A stretch of 64,000 bases of DNA from Erythrobacter sp. (GCA_009993635.1 JAACTC010000009.1:186001-250000); one strand, 5' to 3'. Shown: positions 1 through 9,154, numbered from the stretch's first letter. The notes: generated by a model not told the origin, from the letters alone. Numbers and translations are program-made.

Positions 1-283
1 CCTGGCGCAGGATGGCCAGTACCACGATGATCCGGGTGAAGCTGGTCATCATGAGCAGCAAGGCCGGCAGGATCGTCAGCAGCCCCATGATGAGGAGGAG
101 CTGGAGCGACAGGCTCAGCGGTTCGCCGCCGGCGCCGCCCAGTTCGCCAAAGGCGCGGTCCAGCGCGCCGGCAGCGGCGCTGTCGGTCGGCATCGCGCCC
201 GCAGCGGACGTCGCGGCGGCGGCTGCGGTGGTGTAGGCGAAAGCGCCAAGCACGGCGCAAAGCCTGGCGATACGGGCGATCAT
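1..283 (-). CDS. fliP: Flagellar export gate protein FliP (N-terminal part)
   Basis: Only the first 94 codons are present; the gene runs off the left edge. The ATG at 283 overlaps the fliO stop codon as ATGA. The product starts with a hydrophobic, Ala-rich leader (about residues 5-25), then a short linker and the first conserved membrane segment, ending in MMTSFTRIIVVLAILRQ, a near-invariant FliP signature. FliP forms the export-gate channel in the inner membrane together with FliQ and FliR, and those genes probably lie just outside the window. It closes the fliLMNOP run, a common flagellar order. The motif makes the identity secure; only completeness is unknown. Confidence 0.93.
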   Translation of the reverse strand, partial: MIARIARLCAVLGAFAYTTAAAAATSAAGAMPTDSAAAGALDRAFGELGGAGGEPLSLSLQLLLIMGLLTILPALLLMMTSFTRIIVVLAILRQ

Positions 284-606
284 GCGGCGATATCCGTCAT
301 ATCGGTATCGGACCCGGCAAGCATCGGTGCGTCGGACGCGGGCCGCGCACGGGCGGGCGCTTCGGCGAGGCGGGTCAGCCCGGCCTTGGAGGTCGAGACG
401 AGGATTTCCTTGCCGTGGAACTCGATCACCGCGAGCCGCAGCGTGGGCGACAGCATGGTGGTCTCGACGATGCGCACGGCCTTGTCGCCGCCGCCGTTCG
501 GTCCGCCCAGCTGGCCCTGCATCCGCTTGGCCAGCTTCAGGCTACCCCAGATCATGCCACCGATCAGCGGCAGCAGTATCAGCAGTTTGAGGATGTAGAG
601 CAGCAT
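280..606 (-). CDS. fliO: Flagellar biosynthesis protein FliO
   Basis: A 108-residue protein with one N-terminal membrane helix (about residues 2-22), followed by a basic cytoplasmic segment and a small beta-rich domain ending near residue 80. This is the usual FliO/FliZ layout. FliO assists assembly of the FliP ring of the export gate. The start ATG at 606 shares bases with the fliN stop, and its own stop overlaps the fliP start, so the three genes are translationally coupled. FliO sequences diverge quickly; the call rests on size, topology and the fixed position between fliN and fliP. Confidence 0.85.
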   Translation of the reverse strand: MLLYILKLLILLPLIGGMIWGSLKLAKRMQGQLGGPNGGGDKAVRIVETTMLSPTLRLAVIEFHGKEILVSTSKAGLTRLAEAPARARPASDAPMLAGSDTDMTDIAA

Positions 607-962
607 CAGATCTGCTCCACCGTGGGCGGCGGAGCGCGCCGGTCTTCCACCGGGGGCTGGCCGCTGCCCTGCGGCATGGCCTGCGGCGCGGCCATCGGCG
701 CGCTGGCAGGTGCCCCTGCGCCAACCAGTTCGAGGATGCGGATCGCGAAACGATTGCCCTGCGCCACCACTTCGCCGCGTGCGATCAGGCGGCCATTGAC
801 CATGATGTCGAGCGGTTCGTCGGTCAGCCGGTCGAGTTCGACCACGCTGTTTTCGCCGAGCGAGAGGATATCGCGCAGGGGCAGGTTCTTGCGCCCCAGC
901 TCCACCGTCAGGCGGACGTCGATTTCCTGGATGAGGCCGTAGCCATCGAATGGCATGGTCAT
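606..962 (-). CDS. fliN: Flagellar motor switch protein FliN
   Basis: A 118-residue protein whose first 85 residues form one SpoA (surface presentation of antigens) domain, with the typical stretch LRDILSLGENSVVELDRL and the segment DIMVNGRLIARGEVV. FliN multimerises with FliM in the cytoplasmic C-ring and helps dock export cargo and set rotation direction. The C-terminal 30 residues are a Pro/Ala-rich tail that is probably disordered. It follows fliM by 3 bases and overlaps fliO, in the expected fliM-fliN-fliO-fliP order. Confidence 0.95.
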   Translation of the reverse strand: MTMPFDGYGLIQEIDVRLTVELGRKNLPLRDILSLGENSVVELDRLTDEPLDIMVNGRLIARGEVVAQGNRFAIRILELVGAGAPASAPMAAPQAMPQGSGQPPVEDRRAPPPTVEQI

Positions 963-965
963 GTC

Positions 966-1865
966 TTACCTGTCCTTCGAAAACGAGGTGTGATGGATTT
1001 CCAGCGCGACGCGATCGTCGAGCGCGCCCACGGCGCCGTAGGCGATGATGATCTGGGCGATCGAAAGGGGCACGCTGCGGTGGATCGGCACGGGCAGCAG
1101 GGTGCCGACCTGCAGCGAAACGATGCGGTGCAGCGGGATCGTCATGTCGACCAGCGTCGCGGTGGTCCGCAGCTCTACCTGCGCCAGCGCGCTGTCTTCG
1201 ATGCCGATTTCGCCAAGGGTGCGGCGGACCTGCTGGCCCGTGGGCGTTTCGCCCGCGAACTGCACGAAGGTGGTTTCGCAGGTGGCGAAGGTGATCGTCA
1301 GGGCCGGAATACCGGGCCGGGTGACGGCGATCGTGGCGAGATGCACATTGGCGCGCGCGCTCGCAGGCACGATTTCGCCGAGGTCGCTGCCACGCTCCGC
1401 CGCGCCAAGGTCGCCCCGGCCGCACGCTTCGCCACATGCAGCCATCAGCTCCGCTTCGATCTGGCGCGCGAAGCGGTTTGCCGAGGCGGGCAGCACGGCG
1501 GCATCCGCCGGGCCTTCGCCGTCGCCACCCAGCATCCGTTCGAACTCGCCGATCAGCGCGCTCACCTTCGTGCTGGCCATCAGGCCAAGGCCCTTGCCCG
1601 GCAGGGCGAAGCGGGCGTGATGCATTTTTGCACCCAGCGTTTCGGCCAGCTCGCCCGCCGTGCATTTCGTGCATTCGACCAACTCGACTTCTAGCTTGCG
1701 GGCATCGAACAGCGTGGCGAGGCGCGGCTGCAATGCGCGCGCCAGCCGCGTGGCGAAGCGCGCGAAGTCACCCGCGACATCCGCAGTCTCAAGCGAGTTC
1801 GCCAGCAACTGCTCGCAGTGCTGCGCGGCTCGGCCGGTGCCGACGGGGGCGCTGCCTTCGATCAT
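966..1865 (-). CDS. fliM: Flagellar motor switch protein FliM (divergent)
   Basis: A 299-residue protein. The C-terminal 80 residues form a SpoA domain (VDMTIPLHRIVSLQVGTLLP, then the RVALEIHHT tail). The middle region is a divergent CheC-like fold. The short N-terminus lacks an obvious copy of the classic CheY-binding peptide, although the start region is less conserved in alphaproteobacteria. FliM links the FliG ring to FliN in the C-ring. Its start overlaps the fliL stop by ATGA and it is followed 3 bases later by fliN. It is somewhat shorter than enteric FliM (about 330 residues). Position and the SpoA domain make the call firm. Confidence 0.85.
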   Translation of the reverse strand: MIEGSAPVGTGRAAQHCEQLLANSLETADVAGDFARFATRLARALQPRLATLFDARKLEVELVECTKCTAGELAETLGAKMHHARFALPGKGLGLMASTKVSALIGEFERMLGGDGEGPADAAVLPASANRFARQIEAELMAACGEACGRGDLGAAERGSDLGEIVPASARANVHLATIAVTRPGIPALTITFATCETTFVQFAGETPTGQQVRRTLGEIGIEDSALAQVELRTTATLVDMTIPLHRIVSLQVGTLLPVPIHRSVPLSIAQIIIAYGAVGALDDRVALEIHHTSFSKDR

Positions 1866-2455
1866 TGGATGATGAGCGACCGGAAATAGACGTTGTCGAT
1901 TCCGCCGAAGCCCTCGTGCGAGATCAGCTCTTCGTTGATCGCCTTGGTCAGCCGCTTTTGCAGCTTCAGCTTGCCCTCGGCGGTGGCGACGTCGCCGATG
2001 TCGGTCGAGGCAAGCTCAACCAGAATGCGCGAACGGATCGCCAGTTCGTGATCCGCCATCCACATCAGCACGCGGCCATCCTTGTGGGTCGATGCAGCCA
2101 GGCTGACCTGGATCAGGCTGGCGCCGTCGGCGAGGTTGGAGGTGAACTCTTCGTGGAATTCGTAATAGGCCGTGCGGTACTTGCTGCCGCCCGAACCGTG
2201 GACGGACTTGCCGCCGCCTTCCTTGTCGTGTTCGCCTTTGACCGCGTAGGGGTCTTCCTCGCCCTTCAGGACGTATTCCGGCCCCTTGTCTTCCTTTTCT
2301 TCGTGCTCGCCGCCGCCGATCATGCCGGTGGCGAACGCGGCATAGGTGCCGCCGCCGCCCGCGCCCAGCAGCACGACGCCGATCATCAGCATCTTGATGA
2401 AGCCGCCCTTCTTCTTCTTGGGCGCATCGTCGGTGGTTTCAGCGTCTTTGCTCAT
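1862..2455 (-). CDS. fliL: Flagellar basal body protein FliL
   Basis: A 197-residue protein with a Lys-rich cytoplasmic start (APKKKKGG), one membrane helix (about residues 18-42, Gly-rich) and a periplasmic FliL domain. The final 90 residues carry the characteristic pattern of a Glu-Phe segment, VSLAAST and repeated short strands ending in YFRSLIIQ. FliL surrounds stator units and supports torque. It is coupled to fliM by a 4-base overlap and lies 30 bases after fliK. Confidence 0.93.
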   Translation of the reverse strand: MSKDAETTDDAPKKKKGGFIKMLMIGVVLLGAGGGGTYAAFATGMIGGGEHEEKEDKGPEYVLKGEEDPYAVKGEHDKEGGGKSVHGSGGSKYRTAYYEFHEEFTSNLADGASLIQVSLAASTHKDGRVLMWMADHELAIRSRILVELASTDIGDVATAEGKLKLQKRLTKAINEELISHEGFGGIDNVYFRSLIIQ

Positions 2456-2485
2456 GGTTAATCCCGTCTATGTCGTGATGGTTAA

Positions 2486-4105
2486 TCAGGCGTAAATTCC
2501 GCCGTCGGATTTCGGATCGTGACGGTTGCCGCCACGCTGCGTGCCACCCTGTCCGCCGTTATCGCGTGCGTTGCCGCGCCCCTGATCCTGCCGGTCGGAC
2601 CGGGCATCGCCCGCCATTGCAGACTGGCGTGCGTCGCCGCCCCCGCCATGCGCGGAGCTGGCGAGCTGGCTGTGCAGCGTCTGGGCGGGAGCCTGCGCAT
2701 CGGCGGCGCGCAGTTGCGGCCGGTCTGCCGCGAGCGCGGCGGCGAGCGAGCGTTGCGTATCGCTGTCCTGCGCGGCGACTTCGACGTCGAGCGTGCGCCC
2801 GGTGGTCTCGAACGTCAGCGACAGGTTGCCCAGTTCCTTGTGCGCCACCGCGATGGTGGCCGACGCGCTGCCCACGCTGTCGCGCGCGGCTGCGATCCGG
2901 TCGACCAGCGCGGCCAGTTCGGGGAAGTGGGGCTGGGCGGTCGGCTGCACCGCGGCGGTGAGCGGTACGGTGCCTGCGCCGGGCATGTGCAGCGGCGCGA
3001 CGACGCCCGGGGCGCTGGAAAGCGAAGCGCCTGCCTGCGTCAGCGAGGGCGCGGGCTCGGGCGCGGCCATCGGCCTTTCGGCGGCGCGTACCTGCAATTG
3101 CAGACCCGCCTGCGCCGCTTCGGGCTGGGCCCTGCCAGCGGCCGGCAGCGAAGCCTGCAGCTGCGATTGAATCTGCGGGGCGTTTGCCTGGCGCGTGCCC
3201 GCTTCGCCTTCTGCCTGACCACGCGACTGGCCGCGTGCGGCATTCTCTGCGCCGGACGGGTCGCCGCCTGCCAGCTGGCCGGATTCGCCGGGCTGGATCG
3301 CATTGGCGAGCGCGGCGTGCGGTGTGGCGGACGGGGCCGCGATGTTTGGAGCGGAGACGGGCCGGGCAGCCAGGTCGCTGCGGGTTGCAACCTGCGCGAC
3401 CGCTGCGGAGCTCGCGACGATGGCGCCGGGACCCTGCGCGATCGAGCCGATCTGGGGCAGCCGGGTCGGGGCGAGGGCGCGGGCTTCGGCAGGGCCCTTC
3501 GTGTCGAGCAGCGTCTCCAGCCGCGCCGGGTCGGCAGGCTTGCCGACCGCTGCGGGCGTTGCCCCGGCATCGAGCTTCGCGTCGGTCTTCGCATCGGCCC
3601 TTCCATCGGCCGGAGCGACGGCCGGTGCATCAGGGGCAGCGACCCGACCGGGCGTGCCGGGCAGTGCCGGTGCGGCAAGTTCGGGCCGGGGAGACGGCAA
3701 AACCTTGCCGCTTGCCGGTCTCTCGGTCGTCAATTCCGGTGCCTCGGTAGCGGGATGAGCGGGGGCCGGAGCACTCGCCGCAGGCGCTGCAGCGGCGGTC
3801 GCGGCCATGCCTGCGACTGCTTCTGCACGTGCACCCAGGCCGGGGAGGACGGGCAGATCGGCGGGCTCGCCCACGAGTGCGTTCGCGCCTTCGCCCGGCT
3901 CCTCGCCTTCAATCTGGGGGGTAATCTCGGGCGCGATCTCGCCATCGCCGGGCGCATCGGGGCCAGCCTTGCCCGCCTTGGAAAGAATCTCGGCAAACGC
4001 CGCGGGTACGGTTCGTCCTGCTTCGAACGGGGGCAGGCCTTCCAGCGGGAGGCCCGCCGGTGCAGGTGTCTTGGCGAAATGTGCGGTGAGCGAAAGTGCT
4101 GTCAT
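2486..4105 (-). CDS. fliK: Flagellar hook-length control protein FliK
   Basis: A 539-residue, Ala/Pro-rich, low-complexity protein with a compact C-terminal region (about residues 420-490) resembling the Flg_hook domain: ELGNLSLTFETTGRTLDVEV followed by an Ala/Leu-rich helix. FliK is a secreted molecular ruler that switches export specificity when the hook is complete. The ATG at 4105 is preferred because the only upstream in-frame start is a TTG lying inside a likely promoter. The protein ends with a Gly/Asn/Arg-rich tail. The long disordered middle is typical. A candidate sigma-54 promoter lies directly upstream, so fliK may start its own transcript. Confidence 0.85.
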   Translation of the reverse strand: MTALSLTAHFAKTPAPAGLPLEGLPPFEAGRTVPAAFAEILSKAGKAGPDAPGDGEIAPEITPQIEGEEPGEGANALVGEPADLPVLPGLGARAEAVAGMAATAAAAPAASAPAPAHPATEAPELTTERPASGKVLPSPRPELAAPALPGTPGRVAAPDAPAVAPADGRADAKTDAKLDAGATPAAVGKPADPARLETLLDTKGPAEARALAPTRLPQIGSIAQGPGAIVASSAAVAQVATRSDLAARPVSAPNIAAPSATPHAALANAIQPGESGQLAGGDPSGAENAARGQSRGQAEGEAGTRQANAPQIQSQLQASLPAAGRAQPEAAQAGLQLQVRAAERPMAAPEPAPSLTQAGASLSSAPGVVAPLHMPGAGTVPLTAAVQPTAQPHFPELAALVDRIAAARDSVGSASATIAVAHKELGNLSLTFETTGRTLDVEVAAQDSDTQRSLAAALAADRPQLRAADAQAPAQTLHSQLASSAHGGGGDARQSAMAGDARSDRQDQGRGNARDNGGQGGTQRGGNRHDPKSDGGIYA

Positions 4106-4136
4106 AGTGGCCCCGTCGGTTGATCGACACCATCTA

Positions 4137-4152
4137 TTCAAGATGCGTGCCA
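4137..4152 (-). promoter_or_regulatory. Possible sigma-54 promoter of fliK
   Basis: Read on the minus strand the bases are TGGCACGCATCTTGAA. The -24 half matches the sigma-54 consensus TGGCACG exactly and is followed by four bases and TTG, but the -12 GC is GA. The predicted start point lies about 20 bases before the fliK ATG. The single mismatch falls on an important base, so this is a weaker call than the flgB promoter. Confidence 0.45.
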
Positions 4153-4178
4153 ACTACCGCCGGGGGCCGCGTAACCGC

Positions 4179-4565
4179 CTATCGAGACGCGAGTTTCTGC
4201 CGCAGCGTAGCCGCCGCGTCGCGGTAGTCCTCCTCCGCCCGGCGGCGCCGACGCTCGGTCTGGGCGAGGGCCGCCATCGAGGCTTCGGACTGACTGCGCG
4301 CTTCCTGTGCATGGCGCTCCGCAGTGTGGCTCAGATCGCGCAGGTGGCTGCTCATCGCGCCTGAGCGGCGCAGGCTCTGCGCATCGGTCGCACCGGTGGC
4401 TCCGGCATAGTGCGCGGCGAGCGCCCGGGTCTTGGCGGACACCGCATCCAGCCGGGCACGCTGCGCCTCCGCATCGGCGGCGGCGAGCGCGGACTGGCGC
4501 TGTTCGACCGTGCGGACACGCTCGATCAGGTGGGTCCGTTTCAGCCGTCGCTGCTCAGCCGTCAT
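4179..4565 (-). CDS. fliJ: Flagellar export chaperone FliJ-like
   Basis: A 128-residue protein that is nearly all charged alpha-helix (Arg/Glu/Ala/Gln-rich), as expected of the antiparallel coiled coil of FliJ, which sits in the central pore of the FliI ATPase ring. It overlaps the end of fliI by 11 bases, the normal place for fliJ. Sequence conservation in this family is low; the assignment rests on coiled-coil character, size and position. Confidence 0.82.
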   Translation of the reverse strand: MTAEQRRLKRTHLIERVRTVEQRQSALAAADAEAQRARLDAVSAKTRALAAHYAGATGATDAQSLRRSGAMSSHLRDLSHTAERHAQEARSQSEASMAALAQTERRRRRAEEDYRDAAATLRQKLASR

Positions 4566-5886
4566 CGCTCATCAATTCCTGCAACTGGCCGACCGCTTCG
4601 AACAGCGGCACGCGCTCCGCCACATCCTGCCCGAGGAAGGTGGACATTGCCTCGTGCATGGCAATCGCCCGGTCGAGCGACGCGTCCTGCCCCGGGCGAT
4701 AGGCGCCCATCAGCACCAGATCGCGATTTTCCTCGTAAGTGGCGTTGAGCGCGCGGAATTTCCGTGCCGCGAGAACATGCGCCGGGTGAACGATGTCGTT
4801 CATCACGCGGCTGAGCGATGCGCCCACGTCGACCGCGGGATAGCGCCCGCGCTGCGCAATGTCGCGCGACAGAACAATATGCCCGTCGAGGATCGATCGG
4901 GCGGTATCGACCACCGGATCGTTCTGGTCGTCGCCATCGGCTAGCACCGTATAGATGCCCGTAATCGCGCCACCGCTTTCGGCGGAATTGCCCGCGCGCT
5001 CGATCAGCTTGGTGATGGTGGAAAGCGCGGATGGCGGGTAGCCGCGCGCCGCACCCGGTTCGCCCAGCAACATCCCGATCTCGCGCGCGGCGTGCGCGAC
5101 GCGGGTCAGGCTGTCGAGGATCAGGAGTACTTTCTTGCCCTGGCTGCGCAGTTCTTCGGCAATCGAGGTTGCCAGCAGGGCACCGCGAAGCCGCAGGTTC
5201 GCCGCGTGATCCGCTGGCACCGCGACGATGGCGGTGCGCTGGCCCGCTGGCCCGCTCATGTGCCGGTTGACGAAATCGGAAACTTCGCGCGCGCGTTCGC
5301 CGATCAGGCCGACCACGATCGCATCCGCATCCGCGCCGCCCACGATCATGTCCATCAGCACCGATTTGCCGACGCCCGAACCCGCCATGATGCCGACCCG
5401 CTGGCCGATCCCGATGGTGGTCAGCGCGTTGAGCGAACGGATGCCCGTATCGAACGGATGGGTTACGCTGGTGCGGTCGAGCGCACCCGTGCGCCAGCCG
5501 CCCGCAGGCCATTCGCGGGTTGCCGCCACCGGCCCTCCGCCGTCGATCGGCTGGCCCGACGCATCGACCGCGCGGCCGAGAAATTCCGCGCCCACGCGAA
5601 CCATGCCGGGCCTGCCTTCGGGGCGCACCATCGCACCGGGACGCAGCAGCACCGTGTCGCCCAGCATCATCATGATGGTGTTGCCGTTGCGAAAGCCGAT
5701 CGCCTCGGCAAGATGCTGCTGCCCGCCGCCGTGCACGATGGAGCATACGCTGCCGATCGGCACGCCGAGCCCGCTGACCTCGATCAGCCCGCCGTCGCAC
5801 GCGACCACGGAGCCGAAGCGGCGGGGGGCAAGGTCGATCGACCCGCCGGAGATCCCTGCCAATGTCTCGTCGATCAGGTTCAGCAT
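4555..5886 (-). CDS. fliI: Flagellum-specific ATPase FliI
   Basis: A 443-residue F1-beta-like ATPase. Walker A is GSGVGKS (about residues 169-175) and Walker B is LLILDSLTR (about 254-262); RGYPPSALSTITKLIERAG and YPAVDVGASLSRVM are type III export ATPase hallmarks. FliI forms a hexamer under the export gate and unloads substrates with FliH and FliJ. The ATG at 5886 is chosen because the homologous N-terminus begins there; upstream in-frame codons would extend into fliH. It lies 10 bases after fliH. Confidence 0.96.
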   Translation of the reverse strand: MLNLIDETLAGISGGSIDLAPRRFGSVVACDGGLIEVSGLGVPIGSVCSIVHGGGQQHLAEAIGFRNGNTIMMMLGDTVLLRPGAMVRPEGRPGMVRVGAEFLGRAVDASGQPIDGGGPVAATREWPAGGWRTGALDRTSVTHPFDTGIRSLNALTTIGIGQRVGIMAGSGVGKSVLMDMIVGGADADAIVVGLIGERAREVSDFVNRHMSGPAGQRTAIVAVPADHAANLRLRGALLATSIAEELRSQGKKVLLILDSLTRVAHAAREIGMLLGEPGAARGYPPSALSTITKLIERAGNSAESGGAITGIYTVLADGDDQNDPVVDTARSILDGHIVLSRDIAQRGRYPAVDVGASLSRVMNDIVHPAHVLAARKFRALNATYEENRDLVLMGAYRPGQDASLDRAIAMHEAMSTFLGQDVAERVPLFEAVGQLQELMSDDG

Positions 5887-5896
5887 CAGTCTGTTT

Positions 5897-6496
5897 TCAA
5901 CACTTTGCCAGTGCTTCGGCGATGGCCAGGCGCCATTGTTGCGGCCCGTCTTCCACGCCGCCGTCATCGGTATCGATGCGCAGGCTGCCGCGCTCCACCG
6001 AAGGGTCGGGGACGAGCGTCAGCGCGGGGTCGATCAGCGGCAGGACCAGCGGATGGTCGTTCGGATTCAGGCGCACGATCCGTTCGTCGGTCTTGCGCTG
6101 GAGCATCGCGGCGGCGGCTTCCACACGGCGGGCCAGCCCGTCCGTGTCTAGCGCCATCGGCAGCACCAGGTCTTCGCACAGTGCGAGCACGGTTTCGTGC
6201 AGTCGTTCGCGCAGCAGCTTGGCGCTATCTGCATCGAAGCGCGCGAAAGCGAGGGTGATCGCCTCGCGCGCGGCGTCTTCTTCCGCCCGCTGCGCGGCCA
6301 TTTCGGCGAGCGCGGCCTGACGGCCATCCTCGCGCCCGCGTTCGTAGGAGTCCGCCACCGGATCGCTTTGCGGCGCGGCCGAAGGCCGCGAAAAGCCCGC
6401 GGGCGCATGCGCAGCATGATACGCGGCATTGGGCGTGAAACCGCGCCGCTCGCGCAGTTCGTTGAGCGGCAGCCTATACGTAGTCGTCATCGGCAT
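5897..6496 (-). CDS. fliH: Flagellar assembly protein FliH
   Basis: A 199-residue protein with a central helical, Ala/Glu/Arg-rich segment (about residues 50-110; YERGREDGRQAALAEMAAQ) and a C-terminal V-ATPase subunit E-like domain (LNPNDHPLVLPLIDP, then the GSLRIDTDDGGVEDG motif typical of FliH). FliH is the stator/regulator of the FliI ATPase and tethers it to the C-ring. It overlaps the end of fliG by 23 bases if the first ATG is used; a second ATG two codons later is equally possible. Confidence 0.92.
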   Translation of the reverse strand: MPMTTTYRLPLNELRERRGFTPNAAYHAAHAPAGFSRPSAAPQSDPVADSYERGREDGRQAALAEMAAQRAEEDAAREAITLAFARFDADSAKLLRERLHETVLALCEDLVLPMALDTDGLARRVEAAAAMLQRKTDERIVRLNPNDHPLVLPLIDPALTLVPDPSVERGSLRIDTDDGGVEDGPQQWRLAIAEALAKC

Positions 6497-7508
6497 CGCC
6501 CATGATCAGGTCGCCATCGGCGATCAGTCGCTTGGCCACCGCGATAACCTCGCGCTGGGCGGAATCGACTTCGGCCCGCTTGATCCGGCCCATCGATTCG
6601 ATCTCGTCGCGCAGGCCGTCGGCGGCGCGGGTCGACATCGCGGCGTAGAAGATCTCGCGCTCGTCGGGCTCCAGCCCGCGCAGCGAGTTGATCAGCGTCT
6701 CGTTCTCGACCTCGCGCAGCAGCGTGCCGATCTGCTTGGTATCGAGCGTGAACAGGTGCTCGAACTTGAACATCTCGTGTTCCAGCTGCTGGTGTAGCGC
6801 CTTGTCGATCTTGCCGATCTTCGGCATCACTTCCTTTTCCACGCTGCGATGCGCGCGGTTGATGATCTCTGCCGCTTCCTTGATCCCGCCCATCGTCAGC
6901 GGCACCGCGCCGTGGCGTTGCTGGATCATCCCCTCGACGGTTTCTTCCAGAATCGCGATCGCCTGGCGCGACACCGGGCCCAGCCGGGCAACCCGGTGCA
7001 GCACCGGGGTGTGCAGGTCGCGCGGCAGTGCCGCCAGCGTGGCGGCGGCGGTATCGGTGTCGAGCTGGAGCAGCAGCACAGCGATCGCCTGCGGATGTTC
7101 TTCGGCCAGCATTTCGGCGATCACTTCGGGATCGAGCCAGCGCAGCACCGCGAGCGTGGGCGAAGGCTCTTCCTTCTGTTCGGGCGCGACCTGCCGGATC
7201 AGGCTGTCGGCCTTCATGTCGCCCACCGCGCTGGTCAGCAGCCGCTTGACGCTGTTGACCCGCCCGTGGGCAGAGATGTTTCCATTGTCGAAGGACCGCG
7301 AAAAGCCGTTGATCGCATCGGAAATGGATTGCGGCTCGATCTCGCCCAGCGAACACATCCGGGTCGCCAGCTGCCGCAGCTCGTTGGGTTCCATCTGCGA
7401 GAGGATGCTGGTCGCGTCCTCTTCGCTCATCAGCATGATCATGATCGCGGCGCGGTCGATCCCGCCGATCGTGGTCGGTAGCGGCGTCTGTGAGGCCATA
7501 TCGCTCAT
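6474..7508 (-). CDS. fliG: Flagellar motor switch protein FliG
   Basis: A 344-residue protein of normal length with the diagnostic EHPQ motif (residues 137-140) in the middle domain, and a C-terminal torque domain (KIGKIDKALHQQLEHEMFKF followed by the ring-facing charged helix LRDEIESMGRIKRAEVDSAQ). FliG connects the MS-ring (FliF) to the C-ring and contacts MotA. It is coupled to fliF by an ATGA overlap and partly overlaps fliH. Confidence 0.97.
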   Translation of the reverse strand: MSDMASQTPLPTTIGGIDRAAIMIMLMSEEDATSILSQMEPNELRQLATRMCSLGEIEPQSISDAINGFSRSFDNGNISAHGRVNSVKRLLTSAVGDMKADSLIRQVAPEQKEEPSPTLAVLRWLDPEVIAEMLAEEHPQAIAVLLLQLDTDTAAATLAALPRDLHTPVLHRVARLGPVSRQAIAILEETVEGMIQQRHGAVPLTMGGIKEAAEIINRAHRSVEKEVMPKIGKIDKALHQQLEHEMFKFEHLFTLDTKQIGTLLREVENETLINSLRGLEPDEREIFYAAMSTRAADGLRDEIESMGRIKRAEVDSAQREVIAVAKRLIADGDLIMGDADDDYV

Positions 7509-9151
7509 CGTGCAGTCCCTTCATGGGCCGGCACCGGTTCGGCGAGCATCCGGCGCAGCGCCTGCACCGCGTCTTCGGGCTGTTCGCGGGCGATCCGCTG
7601 TGCGAGCTGGATCTGTGCGTCCAGGCCTTCGCGGTCGATGATGGAGTGCGGCGGCATCAGCTGCGCCGCGCCATCTGCGCCGCCAGCGTTCGCCGCATCC
7701 TTGTCGCCCTTGCCACCCTTCTGCCGCAGCATCTTGAGGGCGGGGCGCACGCCCAGCAGCAGCACCAGCAGCACGGCCAGCAGCGCGACGACGTTGCGCA
7801 CGATCATGGCGAACCAGCTGGTTTCGTAGAACGGCGGTTCGACCATTGCGACTTCGCTGAAGGGCCGCATCACGACGGTCACCTTGTCGCCGCGATCTTC
7901 CCGGGCTCCGACGGCGGCGGCCACCAGTTCCTCGATCTTCTTGATGTCGGCGGCGCTGGCGCCGGCCATCGCGTTCTTGTCGATCGCGACGGCAACCGAA
8001 ACCCGCTTCACCGCGCCGGGCGTGAGGTTGGAGACCGAGACTTCGCGGCCAAGTTCGTAGGTGCGCGTTGCCGAACTGTCGCCCACGGTCTGCTCCGCGC
8101 CACCGGGCGGGGTATCCTGCGGGGCCCGCTCGGCCAGCTGCGCATCGGCCGGGGGCGTGTTGGCGGTCGCGCCGGGGATGCCCGCGGCGTTTGGCTGCGA
8201 GGTCGAGGATTGCTGGGTCGACTCGCGCCGCACCACACCGTCCTTGTCGTAGCTTTCGCGCGCCGAGGTGACCTCGTTCATGTCGAGCTCGACCTGAACC
8301 TGGCTGGAAAAGGCTTCCGGGCCGATCATCGGGCTCAGAAGCTGGTCGACCTGCGCGGTCAGCTTGCCTTCCATCTGCGATTGCAGGTCGAGCCGTTCGT
8401 TGGTTGCGCCCTCGCGCCGGTCGGTCAGCAGCTTGCCGTGCTGGTCGACCACGCGCACCGCGTCGATCGACAGGCCGGGAACCGAGCCCGCGACCAGATT
8501 GGTGATCGCGGCGACCTGGCTTGCGGCCAGCTGGCGACCCGGTGCCATGCGCACCATGATCGATGCAGACGGCGCAACCTCGTCGCGCACGAAGACCGAC
8601 CGTTCGGCCTTGGCGACATGCACGCGCACCGCCTCCACCCCGTCGATTTCCTGGATCGTCAGCATCAGCTCGCGTTCCTGCGCCGCGCGCAGCCGGTCGC
8701 CCTCAAGCGTCCGGCTGGCACCCAGCGGCAGGTTTTCGAGCATCTGCGAGCCGGTTTCGGGGGCAGCGATGGAGCCATCGGCAGCCACCAGCATGCGCGC
8801 GCGGTACAAGTCGTTCTCGCTGACCGTCAGCGCGCCGGTATTGTTGTTGATTTGGTATCCGATCCCCGCCTGGTCGAGGCTGGCGACCACCGATGCGCGG
8901 CTCGCATCGTCGAGCGAGGAATAGAGCACGCGCTGCGGACCGGGGGCGAGCGTCGCCCACAGCAGCGCGGCCATGCCAAGCCCGGCAAGGCCGACGAACC
9001 ACGGCAGAACCTTGCGAACCGCAGGCTGCGCGGCGAACGCGCGGGCGCGCTGGCCCGCGTTGCCGCTGCCCGAGGTGAGCGGTTCGAGGATCGATCCCTG
9101 CCCCGGAGGCGGAGCGCCCTGCGGCGCGCCAGCTGGTACCAGACCGGCCAT
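7505..9151 (-). CDS. fliF: Flagellar MS-ring protein FliF
   Basis: A 548-residue protein with the expected two membrane helices (about residues 48-68 and 448-470) flanking a large periplasmic part with YscJ/FliF ring-building motifs (LYSSLDDASRASVVASLDQA; VEAVRVHVAKAERSVFV). A low-complexity Pro/Gln/Ser linker lies near residues 300-360. The short C-terminal cytoplasmic tail that binds FliG ends ARRMLAEPVPAHEG-like. It follows fliE by 3 bases and overlaps fliG. Confidence 0.96.
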   Translation of the reverse strand: MAGLVPAGAPQGAPPPGQGSILEPLTSGSGNAGQRARAFAAQPAVRKVLPWFVGLAGLGMAALLWATLAPGPQRVLYSSLDDASRASVVASLDQAGIGYQINNNTGALTVSENDLYRARMLVAADGSIAAPETGSQMLENLPLGASRTLEGDRLRAAQERELMLTIQEIDGVEAVRVHVAKAERSVFVRDEVAPSASIMVRMAPGRQLAASQVAAITNLVAGSVPGLSIDAVRVVDQHGKLLTDRREGATNERLDLQSQMEGKLTAQVDQLLSPMIGPEAFSSQVQVELDMNEVTSARESYDKDGVVRRESTQQSSTSQPNAAGIPGATANTPPADAQLAERAPQDTPPGGAEQTVGDSSATRTYELGREVSVSNLTPGAVKRVSVAVAIDKNAMAGASAADIKKIEELVAAAVGAREDRGDKVTVVMRPFSEVAMVEPPFYETSWFAMIVRNVVALLAVLLVLLLGVRPALKMLRQKGGKGDKDAANAGGADGAAQLMPPHSIIDREGLDAQIQLAQRIAREQPEDAVQALRRMLAEPVPAHEGTAR

Positions 9152-9154
9152 CTA

